Of a DNA stretch of 41,148 nucleotides, positions 1 through 7,773 are shown piece by piece (position 1 is the stretch's first letter; every line of letters starts with the position of its first letter). A model generated the notes under the pieces. It was not told the DNA's origin. It made no database searches and worked only from the letters and a program-made list of their open reading frames with translations. The DNA lies in contig JAAZYG010000008.1 of assembly GCA_014239775.1 (NCBI GenBank), forward strand, positions 1 through 41,148. The letters are read 5' to 3'. The translations under genes were made by a program, and so were the position numbers. Source of the DNA: Candidatus Uhrbacteria bacterium (GTDB lineage Bacteria > Patescibacteriota > Patescibacteriia > UBA9934 > GWF2-40-263).

Positions 1-224
1 ATGACTCGGCTGTAGAAGATTCTTCTGAGGAAGAGGGCGAAGGCAGTGATCCAGAGGCAGAGGAGTCTGGTGGCGACGAAGACTCCAGTAACGATGCTGG
101 TAGCAGCGAAGAAGCAGATTCTTCAGAGGAAGAGAATGGCTCTGAAGAGGAAGCTGCAGATGAATCTGAAGATGCAAATGAGTCTGATGACTCGGCTGTA
201 GAAGATTCTTCTGAGGAAGAGTAG
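1..224 (+). CDS. C-terminal end of an acidic Ser/Glu/Asp-rich protein (partial)
   Basis: The frame is open from the left edge (codons start at base 3) and stops with TAG at 222-224, so only the last 73 residues are seen. Almost every residue is Glu, Asp, Ser, Gly or Ala. A 35-bp unit at 1-35 recurs exactly at 187-221 and encodes DDSAVEDSSEEE; a diverged copy sits near 115-135. This is a disordered acidic tail built by internal duplication. Its function cannot be told; such tails occur on surface proteins and on nucleic-acid-binding proteins. A terminator follows. Confidence 0.75.
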   Translation, partial: DSAVEDSSEEEGEGSDPEAEESGGDEDSSNDAGSSEEADSSEEENGSEEEAADESEDANESDDSAVEDSSEEE

Positions 225-301
225 TCAAAACAAAGAGCAATCTTAGGTGGTCATGCATCACCCATCATTGAAAGTGTATGAAATATTTCACTTTCCACTA
301 C

Positions 302-333
302 CCTGGTACGGACAATGTCTGTACCAGGTTTTT
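302..333 (+). terminator. Intrinsic terminator of the acidic-tail gene
   Basis: The stem CCTGGTACGGAC pairs with GTCTGTACCAGG (12 bp, one G-U), has a 3-nt loop, and is followed by five T. Confidence 0.9.
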
Positions 334-455
334 ATTATCATAATAAGATATGGTATATGTATATGCAGAGCATTGCCAAAATTAAAGGTTTTTGTTAAAG
401 TAACGCAGTATTTTACTATGTTTAGCCGTCTATAATAGCAATAAAAGTTAATTAT

Positions 456-532
456 GGGCATGTAGCTCAGCTGGTTAGAGCGCATCCCTGATAAGGATGA
501 GGTCGGAGGTTCGAGTCCTCCCATGCCCACCA
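456..532 (+). tRNA. tRNA-Ile (GAT)
   Basis: A full cloverleaf with encoded CCA. The acceptor GGGCATG pairs with CATGCCC, and the anticodon stem CATCC/GGATG encloses CTGATAA, giving anticodon GAT. A TATAAT -10 box lies at 431-436 but the -35 is poor. This tRNA often sits in the 16S-23S spacer of bacteria; here it is on the opposite strand from 16S and outside any rRNA operon. Confidence 0.97.
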
Positions 533-610
533 TTTATAGTTTTATACATGTTTAATTATTGTGTATATTTATCACATTGTTATAATAATTTAGTATAAAT
601 AAAATAATTT

Positions 611-685
611 GCCGAGGTAGCTCAGTGGTAGAGCAGAGGACTGAAAATCCTCGTGTCGTGAGTTCAATTCTCACTCTCGGCACCA
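611..685 (+). tRNA. tRNA-Phe (GAA)
   Basis: The acceptor GCCGAGG pairs with CTCTCGGC, and the anticodon stem GAGGA/TCCTC encloses CTGAAAA, giving anticodon GAA. CCA is encoded. A TATAAT box lies at 581-586 with a weak TTGTGT 16 nt upstream. The last five bases of the tRNA (CACCA) form the base of the following inverted repeat. Confidence 0.97.
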
Positions 686-727
686 TATAAAAATAGTCAC
701 CTAAAAGGTGACTATTTTTATATGGTG
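681..727 (+). terminator. 21-bp perfect inverted repeat starting inside the tRNA-Phe 3' end
   Basis: Bases 681-701 are the exact reverse complement of 707-727, around the loop TAAAA. The arm starts with the CACCA end of tRNA-Phe. Inside the arms are AAAAATAGTCACC and GGTGACTATTTTT, so it works as a bidirectional terminator. Read from the plus strand it would terminate the tRNA transcript and hide the 3' CCA in a stem. Confidence 0.85.
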
Positions 728-798
728 CGTTATTAACAAAACTTATTTTCGGAGTGTTATAAGAAACTTTCTGGACATTAAAATAATTATTTAAAAAC

Positions 799-829
799 AA
801 AAACCCGACTTATAAAAGCCGGATTTTTT
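799..829 (-). terminator. Terminator of the 16S rRNA transcript
   Basis: On the minus strand an A-rich arm with TCCGGCTT pairs, with a mismatch, to AGTCGGG and is followed by TTTTT. It lies about 110 nt past the 16S 3' end and beyond the outer processing stem, so the rRNA transcript ends here without reaching another rRNA gene. Confidence 0.75.
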
Positions 830-831
830 AA

Positions 832-863
832 TATTCAATTATCTACTATGTGATTGCAACGTT
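832..863 (-). other. 3' arm of the 16S rRNA processing stem
   Basis: TGTGATTGCAACGTT (849-863) and TATTCAATTA (832-841) are exact reverse complements of 2515-2529 and 2544-2553 on the other side of 16S. Together they make a long duplex that brings the two ends of the precursor together, as RNase III processing stems do. An RNase III gene (rnc) is at 39179. Confidence 0.9.
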
Positions 864-939
864 ATCCAGATTGTTATCTCATTTGAGATCCGATTAGTAA
901 AAGACTAATCTCGACCTAGGAATGATTTTGTTTCCCTTG

Positions 940-2436
<1,497 letters not shown>

Positions 2437-2514
2437 ATATATCTTGAATAAATTCAAGACTCTGTCCTGCACCTAAACTAGTTAACTAGTAAGGTGTATT
2501 TATTTTTTGGAATA

Positions 2515-2553
2515 AACGTTGCAATCACACAATAGATAATGTGTAATTGAATA
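2515..2553 (-). other. 5' arm of the 16S rRNA processing stem
   Basis: AACGTTGCAATCACA (2515-2529) and TAATTGAATA (2544-2553) pair exactly with the trailer arms at 849-863 and 832-841. A further hairpin (ACTAGTTAACTAGT inside CACCT/AGGTG) lies between this arm and the 16S start. Confidence 0.9.
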
Positions 2554-2659
2554 TTTTTATGGTTTATTTAATTGTAAAGTTCATTCTAGTTATTTTTAAA
2601 ACCCACTTGGTAAAACCATGTGAGTTTCTATTAAAACCTTATAATTAACTAGCGGGCCT

Positions 2660-2688
2660 ATAATATAAATTTATTGGGATTGTGTCAA
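2660..2688 (-). promoter_or_regulatory. Promoter of the 16S rRNA gene
   Basis: On the minus strand TTGACA is followed after exactly 17 nt by TATTAT. Transcription would start near 2653, giving a leader of about 215 nt that contains the 5' processing arm. Confidence 0.85.
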
Positions 2689-2723
2689 GGGTTTATTAGG
2701 AGAAATTATGCAAACGAAACAAA

Positions 2724-2752
2724 TTGACCATACATGTAATTTTGGGTATATT
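2724..2752 (+). promoter_or_regulatory. Promoter upstream of khpA
   Basis: TTGACC, a 17-nt spacer, then TATATT. The predicted start near 2759 gives a leader of about 95 nt. It is divergent from the 16S promoter. Confidence 0.75.
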
Positions 2753-2764
2753 TATAGAGTCAAA

Positions 2765-2815
2765 ATCATGTGCTTGGCATTCCCATGCATTAGGTCGGCA
2801 GGCTATAAACATGAT
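2765..2815 (+). promoter_or_regulatory. Structured leader of the khpA mRNA
   Basis: The outer stem ATCATGT (2765-2771) pairs with ACATGAT (2809-2815). It continues as GCTTG/CAGGC and holds an inner hairpin GCAT-tccc-ATGC. The 51-nt fold ends about 40 nt before the start codon. It could be a regulatory leader; I do not recognise a known riboswitch consensus. Confidence 0.45.
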
Positions 2816-2854
2816 ACGACTTTCATGAATAGATAATAGCGATTAGCAATAGTT

Positions 2855-3223
2855 ATGGATGAGAAACAGATCGACCAGCAGTTTGTCGAATTCGTTGTTC
2901 GTTCAATCGTCAACAATCCAGATGACGTTAGAACAGAGCGAAAAGTAGATGAACGCGGTGTGCTTATTACCCTTCATATCAATTCAGAAGATATGGGGTA
3001 CGTAATTGGTCGGCAGGGTCAGACAGCTCGTGCGGTCCGAACACTACTCAAGATCGTTGGCGCAAAAGAAAATGCACGCGTCAACCTAAAGATCTATGAG
3101 CCAGAAGGTTCACGTCGTCCTGCTCCAGCTCGTGCTGAGTATAGCGACTCCGATCGTCCTGCTCCAGCTCGTGCTGAGTATGAGGACTCCGACGATACGT
3201 CTGTAGACGACCTTGGAATATAA
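2855..3223 (+). CDS. khpA: KH-domain RNA-binding protein KhpA with repeated C-terminal tail
   Basis: The first 80 residues are a single KH domain of the KhpA/YlqC type, with the RNA-contacting GxxG loop as GRQG at residues 52-55 inside GYVIGRQGQTA. KhpA proteins bind RNA, often together with a Jag/KhpB partner, and affect cell division and envelope genes. Residues from about 86 on are extra: RPAPARAEY followed by acidic residues, occurring twice. This tail is absent from the usual protein of about 75-80 residues. The gene has its own promoter and terminator. In many bacteria khpA lies between rpsP and trmD; here all three are near each other but rearranged. Confidence 0.9.
   Translation: MDEKQIDQQFVEFVVRSIVNNPDDVRTERKVDERGVLITLHINSEDMGYVIGRQGQTARAVRTLLKIVGAKENARVNLKIYEPEGSRRPAPARAEYSDSDRPAPARAEYEDSDDTSVDDLGI
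3116..3193 (+). repeat. Tandem 39-bp repeat in the khpA tail
   Basis: Two copies (3116-3154 and 3155-3193), identical over their first 27 bases and slightly diverged at the end, each encoding RPAPARAEY plus four acidic or Ser residues. The in-frame duplication suggests a recently grown disordered linker. Confidence 0.9.
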
Positions 3224-3230
3224 AAAAACA

Positions 3231-3260
3231 AAAAACCAATTGCATTGCAGTTGGTTTTTT
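3231..3260 (+). terminator. khpA terminator
   Basis: AAAAACCAATTGC pairs with GCAGTTGGTTTTT around ATT, followed by a T run. Confidence 0.9.
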
Positions 3261-3278
3261 ATTTGGGTGCTATTAGAA

Positions 3279-3307
3279 TTGACAGATTGATTTTTTTAAA
3301 ATATACT
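3279..3307 (+). promoter_or_regulatory. Promoter of the 3359 gene
   Basis: TTGACA, 17 nt, TATACT. It is a near-consensus promoter directly after the khpA terminator, making the next gene its own transcription unit. Confidence 0.85.
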
Positions 3308-3358
3308 TTTTTGTCCTTGTTAAAATAATTTGACAAGCACAGCAAACCGGAGGCGCAA

Positions 3359-3871
3359 ATGCTAAAACGTGATTGGAGTTCGATTGCAAAACTAATTGAT
3401 GTACACACAAGGGTTGCGATTTCACTTGCAACAGATTCAGAAATACTTAAGTGTTTTGAGCTAGGATTTCCTCATTTATTTACAGAAGGTGATGATGAAG
3501 GACCGTTTAAGATTCCATTATCAATTTTGCAGCAGGCTGCAACAGAGGTCGCAGTAGAAGAGTATGGTGATGAAGAGTTTGAAGGCAATTTTTGGCTCCA
3601 TCGTGGTGGGCAAAAATATCCTCATTTAAACATACCTCTTTCTCACAAGTGGGATCTTGATAATGAGGTACCAAAGCAAGTGAGTGATCAATTTGTAGGC
3701 CAAAAAGCGCTCGCGGGAATTGTTGTTACATATCTTGGTAGACAGCATTTTGTTTTAAATATGGTGTTAAGTTCTCGTCAAGAGTTTGTGGTAGGTTCTG
3801 TAATAACTAAACCACTTAGGTTCGATGAGCTATACCTCGTCCTTCTTGATTATATTGATGTTGACAAGTAA
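3359..3871 (+). CDS. Conserved-looking hypothetical protein, 170 aa
   Basis: I do not recognise the family. The start is well supported by GGAGG six bases before ATG and by the promoter at 3279-3307. The product is soluble and mildly acidic, with no signal peptide, membrane segment or obvious catalytic motif. It has a Trp-containing central part (NFWLHRGGQKYPH) and a C-terminal half rich in beta-branched residues. The gene is monocistronic, with nothing in the flanks to suggest a pathway. Confidence 0.8.
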   Translation: MLKRDWSSIAKLIDVHTRVAISLATDSEILKCFELGFPHLFTEGDDEGPFKIPLSILQQAATEVAVEEYGDEEFEGNFWLHRGGQKYPHLNIPLSHKWDLDNEVPKQVSDQFVGQKALAGIVVTYLGRQHFVLNMVLSSRQEFVVGSVITKPLRFDELYLVLLDYIDVDK

Positions 3872-3953
3872 ACAATCCGTCCACACTCGTCACTTCTTTT
3901 ATGGGGTGATTTTTTCTTTATAAAATTTAACAAACAAGCTATCCTATACATAA

Positions 3954-4619
3954 ATGAAAAAAGAAAAGAAGCGTTTTTTTGACGTCATTACAATTTTTCC
4001 AAATATTATAGATTCATATTCCAGTGAATCTATTTTAGGACGTGCACAAAAGAAAAACATAATTTTAATTAAATCCCACAACCTTCGTGATTTCACAAAA
4101 GATAAACACAAGACAGTAGACGACACTCCTTATGGAGGAGGTCCTGGAATGCTGATGAAAGTAGAACCTTTTGATTTGGCTGTAAAAAAAGTTAAAAAAA
4201 GGCTTAAAAAAACAAGAATTATAATGACTGCTGCATCTGGCAAAAAATTTACTCAAAAAGATGCTAGACGTTTATCTAAGTATGATCAAATAATATTTTT
4301 GTCAGGTAGATATGAAGGTATTGATTATAGAGTGCAAGAAAATATCGCAGATGAGGTATTTTCTGTAGGAGATTATGTACTTACAGGTGGGGAATTGCCT
4401 GCACTTACAATGATTGATGCGATTTCAAGAATGGTCCCAGGAGTTCTTGGTTCAAAAGAATCGTTAAAAGCAGAGTCACATACAGAAGAGGGTGTAATGG
4501 AGTATCCTCAATATACAAAACCTGAGGTTTACAAAAAATGGAAAGTACCAGATGTGTTATTGAGCGGTCATCATAAAAAAATAGAAGAGTGGCGTAAGAA
4601 AAAACAAAACAAAAAATAA
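3954..4619 (+). CDS. trmD: tRNA (guanine-N1)-methyltransferase TrmD
   Basis: TrmD methylates G37 next to the anticodon of certain tRNAs using S-adenosylmethionine and so prevents +1 frameshifting. Diagnostic motifs are present: DDTPYGGGPGM (residues 56-66), LSGRYEGIDYRV, and the SAM-binding trefoil-knot stretch SVGDYVLTGGELPAL. At 221 residues it is slightly short of typical bacterial TrmD and has a very basic C-terminus. No Shine-Dalgarno is visible before the ATG. rimM and rplS, its usual operon partners, are not adjacent. Confidence 0.95.
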   Translation: MKKEKKRFFDVITIFPNIIDSYSSESILGRAQKKNIILIKSHNLRDFTKDKHKTVDDTPYGGGPGMLMKVEPFDLAVKKVKKRLKKTRIIMTAASGKKFTQKDARRLSKYDQIIFLSGRYEGIDYRVQENIADEVFSVGDYVLTGGELPALTMIDAISRMVPGVLGSKESLKAESHTEEGVMEYPQYTKPEVYKKWKVPDVLLSGHHKKIEEWRKKKQNKK

Positions 4620-4652
4620 AACAACCGGAGAAATCTCCGGTTGTTTTATTTT
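4614..4652. terminator. Bidirectional terminator between trmD and the DM13 gene
   Basis: AAATAAAACAACCGGAGA pairs perfectly with TCCGGTTGTTTTATTT around AATC. A T run on either strand serves both convergent genes. The trmD stop codon lies in the left arm. Confidence 0.92.
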
Positions 4653-4670
4653 GCAGCAGTTTTCAATTGT

Positions 4671-5285
4671 TTAGTTTAAATTTGCTGAATTAAATACAAC
4701 ACCAAATGGTTTGCAATAAATAATAACAGATTTAAAATCAAGACCATGCTCAAGTGCAGAAAATTCGTAATTTTGATTTCCTTTATTTCCTTTTAATTTA
4801 CCAAGCTCAATATATTCTCCAAGATCATCTGAAGAACGAACGTTTGTTTTTTTTGAAAGTAATACTCGTAAATCTGGGCCATTTAGCACGTCTAAGTCTT
4901 CAATTCTAAGAGTGCCTGGTCCATCACCTTCTGTTCCATATAATGACACAGAACCACTTCCATGATGGGCAACATCTTCAAAGGTTCCTTTACTAACCAA
5001 GTAACCTGTGCCATTGGCGGGTTCGTTCATTTCAACTTCTTGATCAATTTCATTCATCTCATTTTCAAATTCTTTCATTATTTCTGAAGAAAGTTGGTCC
5101 TCAAGATTCATGACAATAGGTGTGTCATCAACAGTATCTTCTGTATTCACCGGAAGTTCATCTGAAACTGCTATTGAGAATTCTTCATTTACAACCTTAT
5201 CAATAAACAAAGGTGAAATAAGCCAATAAGCTACACACAGGCTAACAAGACCTACGATAATTCCAACTTTTTTTTTCATATACAA
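4671..5285 (-). CDS. Membrane-anchored DM13-domain protein
   Basis: An N-terminal membrane anchor (about residues 7-26) is followed by an acidic linker to residue 95 and then a DM13 domain. The DM13 signature is clear: GTFEDVAHHGSGSVSLY, GPDLRVLLS, LGKLKGNKGNQNYEF, and a terminal stretch with SVIIYC and FGVVFNSANL. DM13 domains are thought to act in extracytoplasmic redox or adhesion; the conserved Cys near the end is retained (IIYCKPF). The start may instead be the second Met (5279). The gene is convergent with trmD. Confidence 0.85.
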   Translation of the reverse strand: MYMKKKVGIIVGLVSLCVAYWLISPLFIDKVVNEEFSIAVSDELPVNTEDTVDDTPIVMNLEDQLSSEIMKEFENEMNEIDQEVEMNEPANGTGYLVSKGTFEDVAHHGSGSVSLYGTEGDGPGTLRIEDLDVLNGPDLRVLLSKKTNVRSSDDLGEYIELGKLKGNKGNQNYEFSALEHGLDFKSVIIYCKPFGVVFNSANLN

Positions 5286-5315
5286 CTTATAGATTAGGGA
5301 TTTTGAAACTTATTT

Positions 5316-5909
5316 TTATTTTTTATCTTGAGCGGCGTTAGTCTCAGTAGTCTCATCCTTAACTATCTCTTCTTTTGGTTCATTTGTAGTTTCATCTTTT
5401 GTTTCTGCTTCAGCAGGAGTCTCTTCTTTTGGCGCAGCTTCTTCAGCCTTTGCTTCCTCAGCAGCTTTTGTAGTCTCAGCTTCAGCTTTCTTTGCAGCAG
5501 CTTCTTCTGCTTCTGCAGCTTTCTTTGCAGCAGCTTCTTCTTTAGCAGCAGTCTCAGCTTCAGCTTTCTTTGCAGCAGCTTCTTCATCCTTAGCTTTTTT
5601 CTCTACAATCTTTTCCTCAATTTTAGCTGTTCGTTTTTTACTAATATGTGAAGATGTTCTTTTTTCACCTTCAATAACTTTTTCACCTACAAGAAGATTC
5701 CATACAGTATCAGTTGGCTGAGCACCTTTATTGATCCAGTACTTAATACGATCTGCTTGAACCACAAGTTCTTTAGGTTGTTTTCGTGGATTGTAATGTC
5801 CAAGAATTTCTACTGATCTTGCCCATGGATCACGTTGTTTAGGCATGACAACTATACGGTATGTTGGGGCCTTCTTTTTCCCAACCCTTGAAAGTCTAAT
5901 TGATAACAT
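5316..5909 (-). CDS. rpsP: 30S ribosomal protein S16 with a long Ala/Glu/Lys tail
   Basis: Residues 1-80 are a normal S16 (MLSIRLSRVGKKKAPTYRIVV, and DPWARSVEILGHYNP), a small-subunit assembly protein. The remaining 115 or so residues are almost only Ala, Glu, Lys and Thr in near-repeats such as EEAAAKKAEAET, giving 197 residues against the usual 80-95. At the DNA level the tail consists of repeated TTCTTTGCAGCAGC units, so it probably grew by slippage or duplication. The tail is probably helical or disordered and would project from the ribosome. No Shine-Dalgarno is visible. khpA and trmD, normal neighbours, are on the other strand. Confidence 0.93.
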   Translation of the reverse strand: MLSIRLSRVGKKKAPTYRIVVMPKQRDPWARSVEILGHYNPRKQPKELVVQADRIKYWINKGAQPTDTVWNLLVGEKVIEGEKRTSSHISKKRTAKIEEKIVEKKAKDEEAAAKKAEAETAAKEEAAAKKAAEAEEAAAKKAEAETTKAAEEAKAEEAAPKEETPAEAETKDETTNEPKEEIVKDETTETNAAQDKK

Positions 5910-6121
5910 AGTTTAAATGTATAAATTACAAGTATTTAAGTGTAAATACGTAGATTTTAAGATATTAATCAAAGCGTACTTACTTATATGTATTAATAAT
6001 AATCACGAGCGATGTGACGGTGGGGAAAGGATACGTAAAAAAAACAATTTAGTCAAGTTCGGATTGATCTTAACAAACTACTAAATTAAGCTAATCTTAG
6101 CATAATCTTTGTCAGTACCTC

Positions 6122-6150
6122 TTGACAAACTTGTAAAAACATGCTATTAT
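6122..6150 (+). promoter_or_regulatory. Strong promoter at the head of the small-gene island
   Basis: TTGACA, exactly 17 nt, TATTAT. It is the best promoter I see in the island and points into it. Confidence 0.88.
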
Positions 6151-6156
6151 ACACGT

Positions 6157-6316
6157 ATTAAAGATGCAAAAGCTCATTAAAAACTATTTTGGGGAGAGAG
6201 AAACCACAAACTATTAATGAACGCTTAAATATGCATATTTTGCTATAAAAGCTACCTTAATGGTTAAAAATCGATTATTTGATGTTTCTAAGAAATTTCC
6301 AGTAATCGGTTTTTTA
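6157..6316 (+). ncRNA. Leader RNA ending in a terminator-like hairpin
   Basis: Starting near 6157 the transcript has a hairpin with outer stem TCATTAA/TTAATGA and inner TTG-GG/CC-CAA. It ends in AAAAATCGATTA (6266-6277) pairing with TAATCGGTTTTTT (6303-6315). This would give an RNA of about 160 nt, either a free small RNA or an attenuated leader controlling read-through into the island. No second promoter is obvious between 6316 and 6415. Confidence 0.5.
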
Positions 6317-6335
6317 TTTGTTCTTCTAAAGTGTT

Positions 6336-6414
6336 CCTTGTCTGTCATGTAGAGGGTGTGTTGATGTTGTATCGGCATGGCTCTGCATTCACCAGACAAG
6401 GAGGGTTTTTACCC
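6336..6414 (+). promoter_or_regulatory. Hairpins enclosing the ribosome binding site of the 6415 gene
   Basis: CCTTGTCTG (6336-6344) pairs with CAGACAAGG (6393-6401), which overlaps the Shine-Dalgarno AAGGAGGG (6398-6405). A second small hairpin, GGGT-tttt-ACCC, ends directly against the ATG. The site could be opened or closed by refolding. Confidence 0.55.
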
Positions 6415-6837
6415 ATGAAGAAGACCATTATTCCCGCAATCGCTATTATCAGCTTGACCGCACTGCTTCTCGGTGCAAACTTCGCATCTCAGAGTGTTGA
6501 GAAGGTGTCTGCAACGATCAATCACAATACTCAATCCTCTGCTGAGAGGCTGACCAATGATGTCAGTCCTTCCGTAGGAGACCGAGATGGGGTTGTTCAT
6601 GCAGATTTCGATCACGTCGATGAGAATGGTGCGCTGCATTTTGCACCAATCATGATCATCGGCAATCCGGATGCAGATATGTCTGCATATGAGGATTTTT
6701 CTGAGTACGAGAACGCTGATAACGCGACTGTTATCGAGTTCTCTGATGAGGAAGCTGGTGAGATCGTTGTGTCGCTTAAGACCCTCGATCATGACATTGA
6801 GCAGTATCGGCTTGCCGGTCTGCTTCTTGATGACTAG
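6415..6837 (+). CDS. Small secreted acidic protein, 140 aa
   Basis: I do not recognise a family. The N-terminus is a classic signal peptide (MKKTIIPAIAIISLTALLLGANFASQ), and the mature part is strongly acidic (many Asp and Glu), so the product is exported. The ATG at 6415 is chosen because AAGGAGGG stands just before it; an upstream in-frame start near 6331 would bury the signal peptide. Base composition is visibly richer in G+C than the flanking housekeeping genes. It is the first gene of the island and is followed by a GC hairpin plus a conserved type 1 element. Confidence 0.8.
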   Translation: MKKTIIPAIAIISLTALLLGANFASQSVEKVSATINHNTQSSAERLTNDVSPSVGDRDGVVHADFDHVDENGALHFAPIMIIGNPDADMSAYEDFSEYENADNATVIEFSDEEAGEIVVSLKTLDHDIEQYRLAGLLLDD

Positions 6838-6866
6838 CCTTAGTCTCAGCTCCAGTCATCTCAACT

Positions 6867-6950
6867 GCCCGTACCTCACATGTGATACTTCTCACATGTC
6901 AGGTACGGGCCTTTACCTGAGAGCTTGAATGAAAATTCAAGATATCAGGT
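6867..6950 (+). repeat. Punctuation element A (GC hairpin + type 1 element)
   Basis: GCCCGTACCT...AGGTACGGGC (6867-6910), with an inner ACATGTGA/TCACATGT stem, forms a long GC-rich hairpin without a T tail. Four bases later comes the type 1 element (6915-6950): ACCTGA, loop GAG, CTTGAAT-gaaa-ATTCAAG, loop ATA, TCAGGT. Confidence 0.8.
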
Positions 6951-6988
6951 AGAGTGCTTGCGTGTGGTAGGTGCTCTTTAAAAGAATC

Positions 6989-7039
6989 AGACAAAGTGCA
7001 TTTGCACTATGTCTAGTTAGAAGAAAAGGGTTTATCCCA
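6989..7039 (+). promoter_or_regulatory. Leader hairpins before the 7040 gene
   Basis: AGACAAAGTGCA pairs with TGCACTATGTCT (6989-7014; 11 pairs, one A-A). Then AAAAGGG-tttat-CCC forms a mini hairpin whose left arm is the Shine-Dalgarno; one base separates it from the ATG. The arrangement matches that before the 6415 gene. Confidence 0.5.
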
Positions 7040-7279
7040 ATGCAGAAGTTGTTTTTCTTGATCTTGTGTTCCGCTCTGTTTGGAGCGGCTGTTAATCCCA
7101 AGAGTCTGGAGCTTGTGGAATCGAGCATCAAAGTCCTTACCCCAGGTAAGGGATTTGTGGAGACGATGATTCCTAATGCATACACCACGACCAAAATCGA
7201 CATCAATCAAGGAAAGGTAATTCCCGCATTGTATGTTGGGAAGAACTCCAAAGGCGAAATTACAATTATGAACGACTAA
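7040..7279 (+). CDS. Small secreted protein, 79 aa
   Basis: Not recognised. Residues 1-17 (MQKLFFLILCSALFGAA) are a short signal peptide or membrane anchor; a Cys at position 10 lies within it but no clean lipobox is formed. The rest is a small polar domain (VLTPGKGFVETMIPNAYTTTKI) with beta-like alternation. The start is supported by AAAAGGG upstream. It sits between two punctuation elements as a single-gene unit. Confidence 0.7.
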   Translation: MQKLFFLILCSALFGAAVNPKSLELVESSIKVLTPGKGFVETMIPNAYTTTKIDINQGKVIPALYVGKNSKGEITIMND

Positions 7280-7287
7280 AAATACTG

Positions 7288-7375
7288 CCCAGTGGCTCAC
7301 ATCTATGCAATCTAGCATAGAAGGTGAGCACTGGGATATGACCTGAGTTTTTGAGTAATATTCGAGACATCAGGT
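7288..7375 (+). repeat. Punctuation element B (GC hairpin + type 1 element)
   Basis: CCCAGTGGCTCAC pairs with GTGAGCACTGGG (7288-7335, one bulged G), with inner TCTATGC/GCATAGA. The type 1 element follows at 7341-7375: ACCTGA, GTT, TTTGAGT-aat-ATTCGAG, ACA, TCAGGT. Downstream CGTGCGGTTGGT (7383-7394) resembles CGTGTGGTAGGT at the same place after element A (6961-6972). Confidence 0.8.
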
Positions 7376-7457
7376 TGTAACACGTGCGGTTGGTATGTGT
7401 TTAAAAAAAATAAAGAATGTTCGCAACGCGAGCATTTTATGCTGTGAGAACTGTAAA

Positions 7458-7694
7458 ATGTTCAAAGAACTTCTACTGGTTTTATTGATTGCTGTAATTA
7501 TTGGCGCAATGACGGTCATCGGACTAGAAGATCGATTTTCGGTAAAGTTGTTGATCTGGGTTGGGGTCATGTTTTGCACTTCTGCTATTATGTGCTTCGG
7601 ACATGTTGGCAAAAGCTCTATACAGATTGATAGATGGGTAAAAACCCTACTATTGTGTGTAATAGCACAATTCGTATACATCTCTTTGTATTAA
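7458..7694 (+). CDS. Small membrane protein, 78 aa
   Basis: Not recognised. Two or three hydrophobic segments fill most of the protein: about residues 4-22 (LLLVLLIAVIIGAMTVIG), 30-46 and 62-76, with short charged loops (GLEDRFS, GKSSIQIDRW). The ATG at 7458 puts the first segment at the N-terminus; an earlier Met at 7395 would add 21 residues with three Cys and no better ribosome site. No strong Shine-Dalgarno is seen. It is flanked by elements B and C. Confidence 0.62.
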   Translation: MFKELLLVLLIAVIIGAMTVIGLEDRFSVKLLIWVGVMFCTSAIMCFGHVGKSSIQIDRWVKTLLLCVIAQFVYISLY

Positions 7695-7702
7695 AAAATC
7701 TA

Positions 7703-7770
7703 GCCTGTCTTTAGTAATAAAACTAGACGGGCATTCATCTGAGATCTTGATTCAAAATCGAGACATCAGG
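7703..7770 (+). repeat. Punctuation element C (GC hairpin + type 1 element)
   Basis: GCCTGTCT pairs with AGACGGGC (7703-7732, one G-U). The type 1 element at 7738-7770 reads TCTGA, GAT, CTTGATT-caa-AATCGAG, ACA, TCAGG. Confidence 0.8.
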
Positions 7771-7773
7771 CGG

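Noticed and set aside
5328-5651. Plus-strand frame of 107 codons opposite rpsP
   Set aside because: It is the antisense shadow of the Ala/Glu/Lys repeat tail; its Phe/Ser/Cys-rich composition is a direct result of the repeated codons.
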